A stretch of 64,000 bases of DNA from Nocardia bhagyanarayanae (GTDB lineage Bacteria; Actinomycetota; Actinomycetes; Mycobacteriales; Mycobacteriaceae): assembly GCF_006716565.1 (NCBI RefSeq), contig NZ_VFPG01000001.1, positions 3,906,001 to 3,970,000 of the forward strand, read 5' to 3'. This document shows positions 33,495-42,109 of the stretch, one piece after another; within the stretch, counting starts at the first letter, position 1, and each line of letters begins with the position of its first letter. The translations under genes were made by a program, and so were the position numbers. Below the pieces are notes generated by a model. That model saw only the letters and a program-made list of their open reading frames with translations, did no database searches and was not told the DNA's origin.

Positions 33495-34157
33495 GTGCTG
33501 AGTTTCTTCGGCCGTGAGACGTTCGCCAAAGCCACCGCTCCGCTGGGCAAGGCGCTGGTGCGCACCGGCCTGACCCCGGATGCCGTCACCCTGATCGGAA
33601 CGACGGCCTCGATCGCGGCCGCGGTCACGCTCTTCCCGACCGGTCACCTGTTCTGGGGCACCATGGTGATCTGGTTGTTCGTCATGTTCGACATGCTCGA
33701 CGGCGCCATGGCGCGGGCGCGCGGCGGCGGCACGAAATACGGTGCGGTGCTGGACGCCACCTGCGACCGGGTCGCCGACGGCGCGATCTTCGGCGGTCTG
33801 GCCTGGTGGGCGGTGTACCACGAGCACAACAAGTGGCTGTTCTTCGCCACGCTGGTGGTGCTGGTGACCTCGCAGGTGATCTCCTACGCCAAGGCGCGCG
33901 CCGAGGCGAGCGGCCTGTCCGCCGACGGCGGCATCATCGAGCGCCCGGACCGGCTGATCATCGTGCTCGTCGGCGCGGGCTTCACCGGTCTCGGCGGTCA
34001 CTGGGGCATCGAGTGGCTGACCTGGGCGGTGCACGTGGCCATGTGGATCCTCGCGGTGCTCAGCATCGTGACGGTGTTCCAGCGGGTGCTCGCGGTGCGC
34101 AATTCGCCCGGCGCGCGCGAGGTCATCCCGCCCGCCGCGCCGCAGGAGGCCCGGTGA
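33495..34157 (+). CDS. pgsA: CDP-alcohol phosphatidyltransferase, phosphatidylinositol-phosphate synthase
   Basis: The 220-aa membrane enzyme has the full CDP-alcohol phosphotransferase motif D-x2-DG-x2-AR-x8-G-x3-D-x3-D (DMLDGAMARARGGG then YGAVLDATCDRVAD, about residues 66-97) and about six membrane segments. In this order it corresponds to PgsA1, which joins CDP-diacylglycerol and inositol 1-phosphate in the first committed step to phosphatidylinositol and its mannosides. GTG start; the RBS is weak and 53 bp separate it from the HIT gene. Confidence 0.92.
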   Translation: MLSFFGRETFAKATAPLGKALVRTGLTPDAVTLIGTTASIAAAVTLFPTGHLFWGTMVIWLFVMFDMLDGAMARARGGGTKYGAVLDATCDRVADGAIFGGLAWWAVYHEHNKWLFFATLVVLVTSQVISYAKARAEASGLSADGGIIERPDRLIIVLVGAGFTGLGGHWGIEWLTWAVHVAMWILAVLSIVTVFQRVLAVRNSPGAREVIPPAAPQEAR

Positions 34158-34227
34158 GCGCACCGAGACTCCGCGCACCGGTTCGGGTTTTCGGTCGTAC
34201 CGTCGGTGCTGTGGGATCGGGGGAACG

Positions 34228-35202
34228 GTGAGTATCGGGGAACGGTTGAGCGACGCCGGTTACGCGGCGGGCTGGCGATTGGTCCGGGCGCTTCCGGAAG
34301 GCGCGGCCCGTCGCGTGTTCGACTGGGGCGGGGAGCTGGCCGCGCGCGACGGCGGCCCGATCCAGTTGCGGCGCAACCTCGCTCGCGTGCTCGGCGTGCC
34401 GCCCGAGCAGGTGCCCGACGAGCTGATCCGGGCGAGCATGCGCTCCTACGCCCGATACTGGCGCGAGGCGTTCCGGCTGCCGACGATGGACCACGCGGCC
34501 TTGGGCAAGTCCTCGCGGCTACCCGTGGGCGGACTGCAGTACCTGGACGCGGCGCTGGCCGAGGGGCGCGGGGCGATCTTGGTGCTGCCGCATTCGGGCA
34601 ACTGGGACATGGCCGGGCTGTGGTGTGTCCAGAACTACGGCGGTCTCACCACGATCGCCGAGCGCCTGAAGCCGGAGTCGCTGTTCGAGCGCTTCGTCGC
34701 CTACCGGGAGAGCCTCGGTTTCGAGGTGTTCCCGCTGACCGGGGGCGAGCAGCCACCGTTCGGCGTGCTGGCCGAGCGCCTGCGTGAGAACAAGATCGTC
34801 TGCCTGATGGGCGAGCGGGATCTCACCGGTCGCGGGGTGCCGGTCACCTTCTTCGGCGAACGCACCTGGATGCCCGCGGGCGCGGCCAAGCTGGCCATCG
34901 AGACCGGCGCCGCGCTCATACCGGTGCACGCCTGGTTCACCGTCGACGACGACGGCGTGGAGGCATGGGGCCTGAAATGCGAAGAGCGGCTGGACGTCTC
35001 GGGTGGCGTGGCGGCGGCGACGCAGCTGCTGGCGGACCGTTTCGCCGCCAATATCGCCGAGCACCCCGCCGATTGGCACATGCTGCAACCGCTGTGGGAG
35101 AGCGACCTGTCCGAGGAACGGCGGGCCAGGATCGCCGCCGCGCAGGGCGGACTCGCGGCGCAGGGTGGAAAAGCGCAGGGCGGAGGAGACGAGGCGCCGT
35201 GA
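34228..35202 (+). CDS. patA: Phosphatidylinositol mannoside acyltransferase
   Basis: The 324-aa LpxL-family acyltransferase has the catalytic HxxxxD in PHSGNWD (about residues 116-122) and the GERDLTGRG block with the conserved Glu. Placed between pgsA and pimA, it corresponds to PatA (Rv2611c), which acylates the 6-position of mannose on PIM1/PIM2 at the inner membrane face. The C-terminus is a Gly/Gln/Ala-rich tail. The start is GTG; the stop overlaps pimA by GTGA. A 25-codon GTG frame (34154-34231) bridges pgsA and this gene and may only serve translational coupling. Confidence 0.9.
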   Translation: MSIGERLSDAGYAAGWRLVRALPEGAARRVFDWGGELAARDGGPIQLRRNLARVLGVPPEQVPDELIRASMRSYARYWREAFRLPTMDHAALGKSSRLPVGGLQYLDAALAEGRGAILVLPHSGNWDMAGLWCVQNYGGLTTIAERLKPESLFERFVAYRESLGFEVFPLTGGEQPPFGVLAERLRENKIVCLMGERDLTGRGVPVTFFGERTWMPAGAAKLAIETGAALIPVHAWFTVDDDGVEAWGLKCEERLDVSGGVAAATQLLADRFAANIAEHPADWHMLQPLWESDLSEERRARIAAAQGGLAAQGGKAQGGGDEAP

Positions 35203-36323
35203 AGATCGGCATGGTCTGTCCCTATTCGTTCGACGTCCCCGGCGGTGTGCAGGCGCACGTGGTGGAGCTCGCGCGGGTGCTCATCGAGCGCGGGCACCGG
35301 GTGAGCGTGCTCGCGCCCGCCTCGGAGGGCACCCCGCTGCCCGAGTTCGTCGTCTCCGCCGGACGCGCGGTGGCGATCCCCTACAACGGCTCGGTGGCCA
35401 GGCTCTCGTTCGGCCCCATGGCCTACACCAGGATCCGCCGCTGGATCGACGGCAACGATTTCGACGTGCTGCACATCCACGAGCCCAACGCGCCGAGCCT
35501 GTCCATGCTCGCGCTCAAGATCGCCGAGGGCCCGATCGTCGCGACGTTCCACACCTCGACCACGAAGTCTTTGGTACTCAGCACTTTTCAGGGCGTGCTC
35601 CGGCCCTACCACGAGAAGATCAGCGGACGGATCGCGGTCTCGGAGCTGGCCAGGCGCTGGCAGGTGGAGGCGCTCGGCTCCGACGCGGTGGAGATCCCGA
35701 ACGGCGTCGACGTGGCCGCCTTCGCGCGCGCTCCGATGCTGCCGGGCTATCCGCGCGCGGGCGGCACGGTGCTGTTCCTCGGACGCTACGACGAACCGCG
35801 CAAGGGCATGGATGTGCTGCTCGGCGCGCTGCCGGAGCTGGTGCGCCGCCACCCCGACGTGGAGATCCTGATCGTCGGCCGCGGCGACGAGGAGCGGCTG
35901 CGGCGCGAGGCCGGGCCGAACGCGGGGCACCTGCGCTTCCTCGGCCAGGTCTCCGACGAGGAGAAGGCCTCGGCCATGCGCAGCGCCGACGTCTACGTGG
36001 CGCCCAACCTCGGCGGTGAGAGCTTCGGCATCATCCTGATCGAGGCGATGGCCGCGGGCACCGCGGTGGTGGCCAGCGAACTCGACGCGTTCCGCAGGGT
36101 GCTGCGCGACGGCACCGCGGGCATGCTCGTCCCGGTCGGGGATTCGGCGCGGCTCGCGGCCGCGCTGGACACCGTGCTGACCGACGAGGTGCGCAGGGAA
36201 TCGCTGGTGCACACGGCCAATCAGGTGGTCGGCGAATACGACTGGCCGGTGGTCGCCGAGCAGATCCTGCGGGTCTACGAGACCGTCACCATCGGCGACA
36301 CCCGGGTGCGGGCCGCCGGATGA
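35199..36323 (+). CDS. pimA: Phosphatidylinositol mannosyltransferase
   Basis: The 374-aa GT4 glycosyltransferase transfers the first mannose from GDP-mannose to phosphatidylinositol. It shows PYSFDVPGGVQAHVVELA at the N-terminal Rossmann domain, FHTST, IPNGVDV, FLGRYDEPRKGMDVLL at the start of the C-terminal domain, and the GT4 ESFGIILIEAMA motif for nucleotide-sugar binding. The GTG start overlaps the patA stop, with GGAGGAG 10 bp upstream. The end overlaps the NUDIX gene by ATGA. Confidence 0.95.
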   Translation: MKIGMVCPYSFDVPGGVQAHVVELARVLIERGHRVSVLAPASEGTPLPEFVVSAGRAVAIPYNGSVARLSFGPMAYTRIRRWIDGNDFDVLHIHEPNAPSLSMLALKIAEGPIVATFHTSTTKSLVLSTFQGVLRPYHEKISGRIAVSELARRWQVEALGSDAVEIPNGVDVAAFARAPMLPGYPRAGGTVLFLGRYDEPRKGMDVLLGALPELVRRHPDVEILIVGRGDEERLRREAGPNAGHLRFLGQVSDEEKASAMRSADVYVAPNLGGESFGIILIEAMAAGTAVVASELDAFRRVLRDGTAGMLVPVGDSARLAAALDTVLTDEVRRESLVHTANQVVGEYDWPVVAEQILRVYETVTIGDTRVRAAG

Positions 36324-37366
36324 TCACCTTCTCGGCCACAACGGTTCTCGTTCTCGCGCTGATCGCGGCGGTCGTCGTCGCGATCGGTCTGTGGGCCTAC
36401 TCCACGGCGAACCGGCTGGACCGGCTGCACGTGCGCTCCGACCAGTCCTGGCAGGCGTTGGACTCGGCGCTGGCCAGGCGGGCGGTGGTGGCGCGCGCGG
36501 TGGCGATGGCGATCGCCGGTCCGGTCTCCGACCCGGCGCTGACCGACCAGGCCAAACGGCTGTCCAGCCTGGCCGATCGGGCCGAACGCGCCGGACGCGC
36601 GGAACGCGAGACGGTGGAGAACCAGCTCTCCTCGGCGCTCTCGGCCGTCGACATCGCCCAGCTGCGCCCGCAGCTGGTCGCCGAACTCGCCGACGCCGAG
36701 GCCAGGGTGTTGATCGCCCGGCGCTTCCACAACGACGCCGTCCGCGACACGCTCGCGCTGCGCACCCGCCGCCCGGTCCGCCTGCTGCACTTGGGCGGTA
36801 CCGCGCCACTGCCCACCTATTTCGAGATCACCGAGCGCGCGACGCCCGCCGCCTCGACCGGTCTCGCGGTGGACACGATCCGCACCTCGGCGCGCGTCGT
36901 CCTGCTCGACGAGCAGGACCGGGTGCTGCTGATGCGCGGCAACGACCCGAAGACCCCGGCGGTCTCGTTCTGGTTCACGATCGGCGGCGGTGTGGAGCCG
37001 GGTGAGTCGCTGCGCGCGGCCGCGGTGCGGGAACTGTGGGAGGAGACCGGGTATCGCGCCGATCCCGAGAGCCTGCGCGGCCCGATCTGGCGGCGCGTGG
37101 CGGTGTTCCCGTTCGACGGGGAGCTGATCCGCGCCGAGGAGCTGTTCTTCGTGCTGCGGGTGCGCGCCTTCACGCCCGAACCGGGCAACCTGACCGTGAT
37201 CGAGCGCCGATCCATCACCGGGCACCAGTGGTGCACGCCCGCCGACATCGCGGCCCTGGACCGCTCCGGCGAGACGGTCTACCCCTACCACCTGGACGAA
37301 CTGCTTCCCGAGGCCGCCGGGATCGCCGCTGGCTCCGACGACCCCGAGGTCCGCTCCATCCGCTGA
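36320..37366 (+). CDS. Membrane-anchored NUDIX hydrolase with LemA-like N-terminal region
   Basis: The 348-aa protein has one N-terminal membrane helix (residues 5-27) and a helical region to about 150 that resembles LemA (YSTANRLDRL, SDQSWQALDSALARRAVVARAV). A NUDIX domain follows, with the complete box GGGVEPGESLRAAAVRELWEETGY at about residues 222-246. The substrate is probably a nucleoside diphosphate derivative. Its place after pimA in M. tuberculosis (Rv2609c) is conserved, so a role linked to GDP-mannose or PIM precursors is possible but unproved. Confidence 0.85.
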   Translation: MITFSATTVLVLALIAAVVVAIGLWAYSTANRLDRLHVRSDQSWQALDSALARRAVVARAVAMAIAGPVSDPALTDQAKRLSSLADRAERAGRAERETVENQLSSALSAVDIAQLRPQLVAELADAEARVLIARRFHNDAVRDTLALRTRRPVRLLHLGGTAPLPTYFEITERATPAASTGLAVDTIRTSARVVLLDEQDRVLLMRGNDPKTPAVSFWFTIGGGVEPGESLRAAAVRELWEETGYRADPESLRGPIWRRVAVFPFDGELIRAEELFFVLRVRAFTPEPGNLTVIERRSITGHQWCTPADIAALDRSGETVYPYHLDELLPEAAGIAAGSDDPEVRSIR

Positions 37367-37373
37367 GCGCGCC

Positions 37374-37389
37374 TGTGATCTGGTTCACG
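37374..37389. promoter_or_regulatory. CRP-like site upstream of the 30-codon ORF
   Basis: TGTGA-TCTGGT-TCACG matches the CRP consensus at nine of ten arm positions. It starts 8 bp after the NUDIX stop. An overlapping perfect dyad TCACGATCGTGA (37385-37396) adds a second possible site. The small ORF begins 105 bp downstream. Confidence 0.5.
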
Positions 37390-37493
37390 ATCGTGATAGC
37401 TTCGTGACTGGATCGCGTCCCCGTGGGTATCCGGAGTCGGTGCCGCGCGATGACGCGGGGCGGTCCTTGTCCGGTGTTGGAGGTAGCTAGTTC

Positions 37494-37586
37494 ATGTCGT
37501 ATCTGCTGTTCGATTTCCTGTTGCCGCTCGTGGGCCCGTCGGCCGCCGAGTACTGGGCCCAGCTACTGGTCGTGGCTCCGCTCTGA
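37494..37586 (+). CDS. Small 30-aa hydrophobic protein
   Basis: The ORF has a near-ideal GGAGGT 9 bp before its ATG. It encodes two hydrophobic stretches (YLLFDFLLPLVG and YWAQLLVVAPL) around a short SAAE segment, so it may be a membrane-active peptide or a translated leader. It lies alone in the 458-bp gap between the NUDIX gene and pdxS and has a CRP-like site upstream. I do not know a homologue. A chance ORF is possible, but the RBS is better than that of most genes here. Confidence 0.5.
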   Translation: MSYLLFDFLLPLVGPSAAEYWAQLLVVAPL

Positions 37587-37720
37587 GCCGAGTCGGCCCG
37601 GCGGATTCCACGCGGGCTCGATTGCGAACGGTTCGCTGATAGCCGTAAGCCGATTCCACTGGGGGAGTGGCGCTCGTCACACCACGCGCGGCTGGCCCCC
37701 GGGCCGACCTCGGTACCAGT

Positions 37721-37753
37721 CCAGTGGCCCTCAACTGGCTATCAAGTGGCTTT
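37721..37753. promoter_or_regulatory. Three 11-bp direct repeats: candidate PdxR (MocR) operator of pdxS
   Basis: CCAGTGGCCCT, CAACTGGCTAT and CAAGTGGCTTT follow each other without gaps, placing AGTGGC/ACTGGC on one face of the helix, with the last copy at the expected -35. MocR-type PdxR regulators bind direct repeats, and the corynebacterial PdxR motif as I remember it contains AAAGTGG. No pdxR gene is in the window. Another AGTGGC occurs near 37667. Confidence 0.55.
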
Positions 37754-37764
37754 CTCGGCACGCC

Positions 37765-37770
37765 TAGAAT
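37765..37770 (+). promoter_or_regulatory. -10 hexamer of pdxS
   Basis: TAGAAT matches TATAAT at five of six positions. It lies 12 bp after the direct repeats and would start transcription near 37777, 48 nt before the GTG start. Confidence 0.55.
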
Positions 37771-37824
37771 TAGGTCGTTTCGTTCCGCGCGACCTGATAG
37801 GCGCACATGACCCAGGAGTTTGCC

Positions 37825-38727
37825 GTGACCACGCCCGAGACCACCAACACCGTCGGCACCGCCCGCGTCAAGCGCGGCATGGCCGAGATGCTCAAGGGCG
37901 GGGTGATCATGGACGTCGTCACCCCCGAGCAGGCCAAGATCGCCGAGGACGCCGGCGCGGTCGCGGTCATGGCGCTCGAGCGGGTGCCCGCCGACATCCG
38001 CGCCCAGGGCGGCGTGTCCCGGATGAGCGATCCGGACATGATCGAGGGCATCATCGGCGCCGTGTCGATCCCGGTCATGGCGAAGGCCCGCATCGGCCAC
38101 TTCGTGGAGGCGCAGATCCTGCAGAGCCTCGGCGTCGACTACATCGACGAGTCCGAGGTGCTCACCCCCGCCGACTACACCAACCACATCGACAAGTGGA
38201 ACTTCACCGTTCCCTTCGTCTGTGGCGCCACCAACCTGGGCGAGGCGCTGCGCCGCATCACCGAGGGCGCGGCCATGATCCGCTCGAAGGGTGAGGCGGG
38301 CACCGGTGACGTGTCCAACGCGACCACCCACATGCGCCAGATCCGCCAGGAGATCCGCAAGCTCGCCGCCCTGCCCGCCGACGAGCTCTACGTCGCGGCC
38401 AAGGAGCTGCAGGCGCCGTACGAGCTTGTCCGCGAGGTCGCCGAGACCGGCAAGCTGCCGGTCGTGCTGTTCACCGCCGGTGGCATCGCCACCCCGGCCG
38501 ACGCCGCGATGATGATGCAGCTCGGCGCCGAGGGCGTGTTCGTGGGCTCGGGCATCTTCAAGTCCGGCAACCCGGCGCAGCGCGCCGCCGCCATCGTCAA
38601 GGCCACCACCTTCTACGACGACCCGGACGTGCTGGCCAAGGTCTCCCGCGGCCTCGGCGAGGCCATGGTCGGCATCAACGTCGAGGAGATCGCGCAGCCG
38701 CACCGGCTCGCCGAACGCGGTTGGTGA
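37825..38727 (+). CDS. pdxS: Pyridoxal 5'-phosphate synthase subunit PdxS
   Basis: The 300-aa (beta/alpha)8-barrel makes PLP from ribose 5-phosphate, glyceraldehyde 3-phosphate and ammonia supplied by PdxT. Both Schiff-base lysines are present ([13 protein letters not shown] and [11 protein letters not shown]), as are the ESEVLTPAD and [13 protein letters not shown] blocks. I chose GTG 37825 because AGGAG lies 6 bp before it; ATG 37807 in the same frame has no RBS and would add six residues. A terminator follows directly, so it is a single-gene transcript separated from pdxT by 2.6 kb. Confidence 0.97.
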   Translation: MTTPETTNTVGTARVKRGMAEMLKGGVIMDVVTPEQAKIAEDAGAVAVMALERVPADIRAQGGVSRMSDPDMIEGIIGAVSIPVMAKARIGHFVEAQILQSLGVDYIDESEVLTPADYTNHIDKWNFTVPFVCGATNLGEALRRITEGAAMIRSKGEAGTGDVSNATTHMRQIRQEIRKLAALPADELYVAAKELQAPYELVREVAETGKLPVVLFTAGGIATPADAAMMMQLGAEGVFVGSGIFKSGNPAQRAAAIVKATTFYDDPDVLAKVSRGLGEAMVGINVEEIAQPHRLAERGW

Positions 38728-38743
38728 GCTTGCTGTTTTCGTG

Positions 38744-38780
38744 ACGCCCGGTTCCCGGCTCAGCCAGGGACCGGGCGTTT
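38744..38780 (+). terminator. Intrinsic terminator of pdxS
   Basis: ACGCCCGGTTCC pairs with GGGACCGGGCGT (12 pairs, one wobble) around an 11-nt loop and is followed by TTT. It starts 17 bp after the stop. Confidence 0.75.
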
Positions 38781-38921
38781 CCCGTTCGCGGCTCTCGACT
38801 CTTCGAAGCGCCACATCCCGATCTCAGAGTTCCCACAGAGCCGCTGAGTAGGTTTCGGGGCACGGCGAGCAGGACGGGTCGCCGGTGACAGCCGACCGAT
38901 TCGAACGCAAAGGATCAAGAG

Positions 38922-39413
38922 TTGAAGCTTCGCAACCCCGGAAGAATCGCGATCGCGGGCCTGGCCGTCGCGGCGGCGCTGAGCCTGACGGCGTGCGGCG
39001 GCGACGACAAGAGCGAGACCGCGCCGACCCGCACCACGACCAGCGCCAAGGCCACCGCCGCGAATGTGCCGCCGGTGCCGACCGTGGAGCAGTTGAACGC
39101 GCAACTGCAGCGGGCGCTCGATCCGGCGGTGCCGAACGAGGAGAAGCTGGCGATGATCCAGGGCGCCGAGGCCGATCCCGAGCTGCCCGGCCGGCTGGCG
39201 CAGGCGTACCAGCAGACCGGGGCGAGCGTCGTGGTGACCGAGGTGAACGCCTTCGGCGACACCATCAACGCCAAGGCCAAGATCGTGCTGAACAACCAGG
39301 AGAACATCGCCGACGTGCCGTTCGTTGCCGAGGACGGCACGTGGAAGGTCCAGAAGGCGTGGGCTTGCGGGATGCTGACCAACCTCGGTCAGCAGTCGGC
39401 CGCCTGCGCCTGA
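38922..39413 (+). CDS. Lipoprotein with MTB12-like C-terminal domain
   Basis: The 163-aa precursor has a lipobox LTAC at about residue 25. After a Thr/Ala-rich linker, the domain from VPPVPTVEQLNAQLQRALDPAVPNEEK onward matches the layout of mycobacterial low-molecular-weight antigen MTB12 ([24 protein letters not shown]), ending in a VPFVAEDGTWKVQKAWAC strand. Two late Cys may pair. The start is TTG with AAAGGA 8 bp upstream. The function is unknown; it should be exposed on the cell surface. It interrupts the pdxS-tesB order known from M. tuberculosis. Confidence 0.75.
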   Translation: MKLRNPGRIAIAGLAVAAALSLTACGGDDKSETAPTRTTTSAKATAANVPPVPTVEQLNAQLQRALDPAVPNEEKLAMIQGAEADPELPGRLAQAYQQTGASVVVTEVNAFGDTINAKAKIVLNNQENIADVPFVAEDGTWKVQKAWACGMLTNLGQQSAACA

Positions 39414-39420
39414 CAGCGCT

Positions 39421-39590
39421 GATCCGCCGGAGCGCGGATCGTGCCGCACACGTCTCGGCGGGCGAGTGGCGCACAACGTCGGGGGTAGCGGAAGCTCCGC
39501 TACCGCTATGTGTGCCACTCGTCGGACGCCGTCGAAACCGCAGGAGCTGAACAACACCCGGGCGCGCATCGCGTCCGGGTGTTTCTTTTT
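39421..39590 (+). ncRNA. Structured region with three hairpins and an intrinsic terminator; possible small RNA or 3' UTR
   Basis: Three stems follow the lipoprotein stop. The first is GATCCGC-CGGAGC-GCGGATC (39421-39440). The second is a 59-nt nested stem (39463-39521): 13 pairs CGAGTGGCGCACA/TGTGTGCCACTCG with one wobble, around a perfect 9-pair inner hairpin with an AGC loop (39484-39504). The third is the terminator at 39553-39583. The density of pairing exceeds what termination needs. It could be a 3'-derived sRNA, an RNA-stabilising 3' UTR or a folded element of unknown type. No family was recognised. Confidence 0.35.
39553..39590 (+). terminator. Strong intrinsic terminator
   Basis: A 14-pair stem (AACACCCGG-GCGCG with CGCGT-CCGGGTGTT, loop CAT) is followed by TTTCTTTTT. 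It is one of the clearest rho-independent terminators in the window, ending transcription 140-180 nt after the MTB12-like gene. Confidence 0.85.
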
Positions 39591-39648
39591 CGGCGCCTGG
39601 ATACCTGATTCACCATGCGGCGCAACGGATATAGGGCTGCGCGCAGGT

Positions 39649-40260
39649 TCAGTCTCGGCTGAGCGCCGGGCGATCGGGATGATCCCAGCGCGCCGAAAAC
39701 GTTGGCGTCTCGGAATTCTCGCGGTCGTAGCGCAGCAGCGCGGGGATGGTCCAGTGCTCGTCCTGTGGCGTGCGGCGGCGCAGCGCCGTTTCGCTGAGGT
39801 CGAGGCGCACCGTCAGATCGAAGGCCAGGTCGCGGCCGAGCAGCATGGGACCCGCGAGGAACAGAACCAGATCGGCGGGTGCGGCGCGGACGGCAGCGCG
39901 GGCCGAGCGGTCGGCGGTCTCGTCCCACAGCGCGGGCAGCCAGCGGCCGTGTTCGCGCAGCGCGTCGACCACCTCGCGGCGGACCGCATCGTAGTCGAAC
40001 CACGCTGTGCGGTAGGAGAATTCGTCTTCGCGACCGAATTCCATGCGCAGCGAGGCGGGGCGGACGTAGTCGTGCAGGGCGACCACCTCGGCGGAACGTC
40101 CTGTCCCGCGCAGTCTTTCGGCGGCGCGCTCGGCGAACGCGACGGGTTGTGCGGCGTCGGGCGCGTCGACGGCGATCACGCGACGGCCCGGCAGCGCGTG
40201 GAGCCGGTCGGCGAGCAGATCGGCGAGGCCGTCCTGGGTGATCGGCACGAACTGCGGCAC
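39649..40260 (-). CDS. Uridine-kinase-fold protein with degenerate P-loop
   Basis: The 203-aa product looks like actinobacterial uridine kinase-like P-loop proteins: RRVIAVDAPD at the Walker A position, HDYVRPASLRMEFG, FSYRTAWFDYDAVRREVVDAL, and DLVLFLAGPMLLGRDLAFDLTVRLDLS. The P-loop should be GxxGxGKT/S but reads DAPDAAQPVAFAER, without Gly-Lys-Thr. ATP binding is therefore doubtful. The GTG start at 40260 is uncertain (GGAG only 2 bp away), although no better one exists. It is convergent with the MTB12-like gene and divergent from tesB. Confidence 0.7.
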   Translation of the reverse strand: MPQFVPITQDGLADLLADRLHALPGRRVIAVDAPDAAQPVAFAERAAERLRGTGRSAEVVALHDYVRPASLRMEFGREDEFSYRTAWFDYDAVRREVVDALREHGRWLPALWDETADRSARAAVRAAPADLVLFLAGPMLLGRDLAFDLTVRLDLSETALRRRTPQDEHWTIPALLRYDRENSETPTFSARWDHPDRPALSRD

Positions 40261-40446
40261 CGCTCCATCACAGCAGACGCCCGCCCGCGGGTCTTCCTGC
40301 GGCCCGGCGCGACCCGGGTGGCAGGCCGAGCCGCGGCGAATTCCGCTGCCGTCGTGCTGTGACGAGCGCGACATGCCGCAACCCCCTGGCATCCCCGGCC
40401 GGTGGCCGAACGGGGTGAATCGGACGCCGCGGGTTAACCTCAGCGC

Positions 40447-41265
40447 ATGGCGACAATCGAAGAGGCATTGGAGATCGAACGCCTGGAGCGGGACATCTTC
40501 CGTGGCGCGTCCACGAAGACCCAGCTTCCCCGCACCTTCGGCGGCCAGGTCGCCGGGCAGGCCCTGGTGTCGGCGGTGCGTACGGTGGAGCCGCGTTTCC
40601 AGGTGCATTCGCTGCACGGATACTTCCTGCGGCCGGGCAATCCGCAGGAACCGACCGTGTACCTGGTGGAGCGGATCCGCGACGGCCGCTCCTTCTGCAC
40701 CCGCCGGGTCACCGGCGTGCAGGACGGCGCGGCGATCTTCACGATGTCGGCTTCGTTCCACGTCGGCGACGAGGGCCCGGGACACCAGGACGTGATGCCC
40801 GCGGTGGCGGCGCCGGAAGACCTCCCCGATGCCCAGACCTCGATGAGCCCGGAACGGCTGTGGGCGATGCGCGAATGGGAGCACTGGGACATCCGCACCG
40901 TGCCGCAGGAGTCGGTGTCGCGCCGCGACGGCGTGGTCTCCCAGCAGCAGGTGTGGTTCCGCTACCGGCACCCGCTGCCCGACGACCCGCTGTTCCACGT
41001 GTGCACGCTGGCCTACATGAGCGACATGACGCTGCTCGGCTCCTCGAAGGTCACCCATCCCGACGAGCGGACCCAGGACGCGTCGCTGGACCACGCGATG
41101 TGGTTCCTGCGACCGTTCCGCGCCGACGACTGGCTGCTCTACGACCAGTCCTCGCCCTCGGCCGGTTTCGGCCGCGCGCTCACCGGCGGCAAGATCTTCA
41201 ACCGCGCGGGCGAACTCGTCGCGGCCGTCGTGCAGGAGGGACTGATCCGCACCCTGCGCGGCTGA
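40447..41265 (+). CDS. tesB: Acyl-CoA thioesterase II
   Basis: The 272-aa double-hotdog enzyme hydrolyses acyl-CoA to free acid and CoA in the cytosol. Diagnostic blocks are [41 protein letters not shown] with the catalytic Asp, and the [14 protein letters not shown] stretch. In M. tuberculosis the same gene (tesB2) lies between pdxS and pdxT. Here it precedes pdxT by 53 bp and is probably cotranscribed with it. Confidence 0.93.
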   Translation: MATIEEALEIERLERDIFRGASTKTQLPRTFGGQVAGQALVSAVRTVEPRFQVHSLHGYFLRPGNPQEPTVYLVERIRDGRSFCTRRVTGVQDGAAIFTMSASFHVGDEGPGHQDVMPAVAAPEDLPDAQTSMSPERLWAMREWEHWDIRTVPQESVSRRDGVVSQQQVWFRYRHPLPDDPLFHVCTLAYMSDMTLLGSSKVTHPDERTQDASLDHAMWFLRPFRADDWLLYDQSSPSAGFGRALTGGKIFNRAGELVAAVVQEGLIRTLRG

Positions 41266-41318
41266 CCGAAGCCGACCGTGAGCGGGCACACAGCGACGGG
41301 ACTAATAAGCTCGGCGGG

Positions 41319-41969
41319 GTGAACGCATCATCGGTCGCCGCACCCGCCGCCGAAGCGCGGCAGACGCCGTCCCGGCCCACCATCGGTGTGCTGGCCCTGC
41401 AGGGCGATGTGCGCGAACACGTCGCGGCGCTGGAACAGTGCGGCGCGGAGCCGGTGCTGGTGCGGCGGGCGTCGGAGCTGGCCGCCGTGGACGGGCTGGT
41501 GCTGCCGGGCGGCGAGTCGACCGCGATCAGCAAGCTGCTGGAGGCGTTCGAGCTGCTCGAACCGCTGCGCGCGCGGCTGCGCGACGGCATGCCCGCCTTC
41601 GGTTCCTGCGCGGGCATGATCCTGCTGGCCTCCGAGGTGCTCGACACCCGGCCGGACGCCAAGCATCTGTCGGGCATCGATATGACGGTGCGCCGCAACG
41701 CCTTCGGACGCCAGGTCGACTCCTTCGAGACCGATCTGGAATTCGCGGGTCTGGCCGACGGACCCGTCCGCGCGGTCTTCATCCGCGCGCCGTGGGTCGA
41801 GCGGGCGGGCGCGGATGTCGAGGTGCTCGCCACGGTGCCCTCCGGCCCGTTCGAGGGCCGCATCGTCGCGGTGCGCCAGGGCAAGGTGCTCGCCACCTCC
41901 TTCCACCCCGAGGTGACGGGCGATCTCCGCGTGCACCGCATGTTCGTCGATCTGGTCCGAGCTGCGTAG
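41319..41969 (+). CDS. pdxT: Pyridoxal 5'-phosphate synthase glutaminase subunit PdxT
   Basis: The 216-aa class I glutamine amidotransferase provides ammonia to PdxS. It has [29 protein letters not shown], the nucleophile Cys in [11 protein letters not shown] and the His-Glu pair in FHPEVTGD. About 20 extra residues precede the usual N-terminus. The GTG at 41319 has only a weak purine-rich RBS, so a later start near the TIGVLALQ segment is possible. Confidence 0.95.
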   Translation: MNASSVAAPAAEARQTPSRPTIGVLALQGDVREHVAALEQCGAEPVLVRRASELAAVDGLVLPGGESTAISKLLEAFELLEPLRARLRDGMPAFGSCAGMILLASEVLDTRPDAKHLSGIDMTVRRNAFGRQVDSFETDLEFAGLADGPVRAVFIRAPWVERAGADVEVLATVPSGPFEGRIVAVRQGKVLATSFHPEVTGDLRVHRMFVDLVRAA

Positions 41970-42109
41970 TTCGCGCCGAACCCGCTGGTGAAACGGGTAA
42001 CCGAGTACTCGCGCTTCGCCGCGCCGCGGGGTGAATCATCGCTGCCATCCGGGCGATCCCGACCGACCCGGGCGTGGTGGCGACACCACCGGACGAACGA
42101 AGCACGAAC

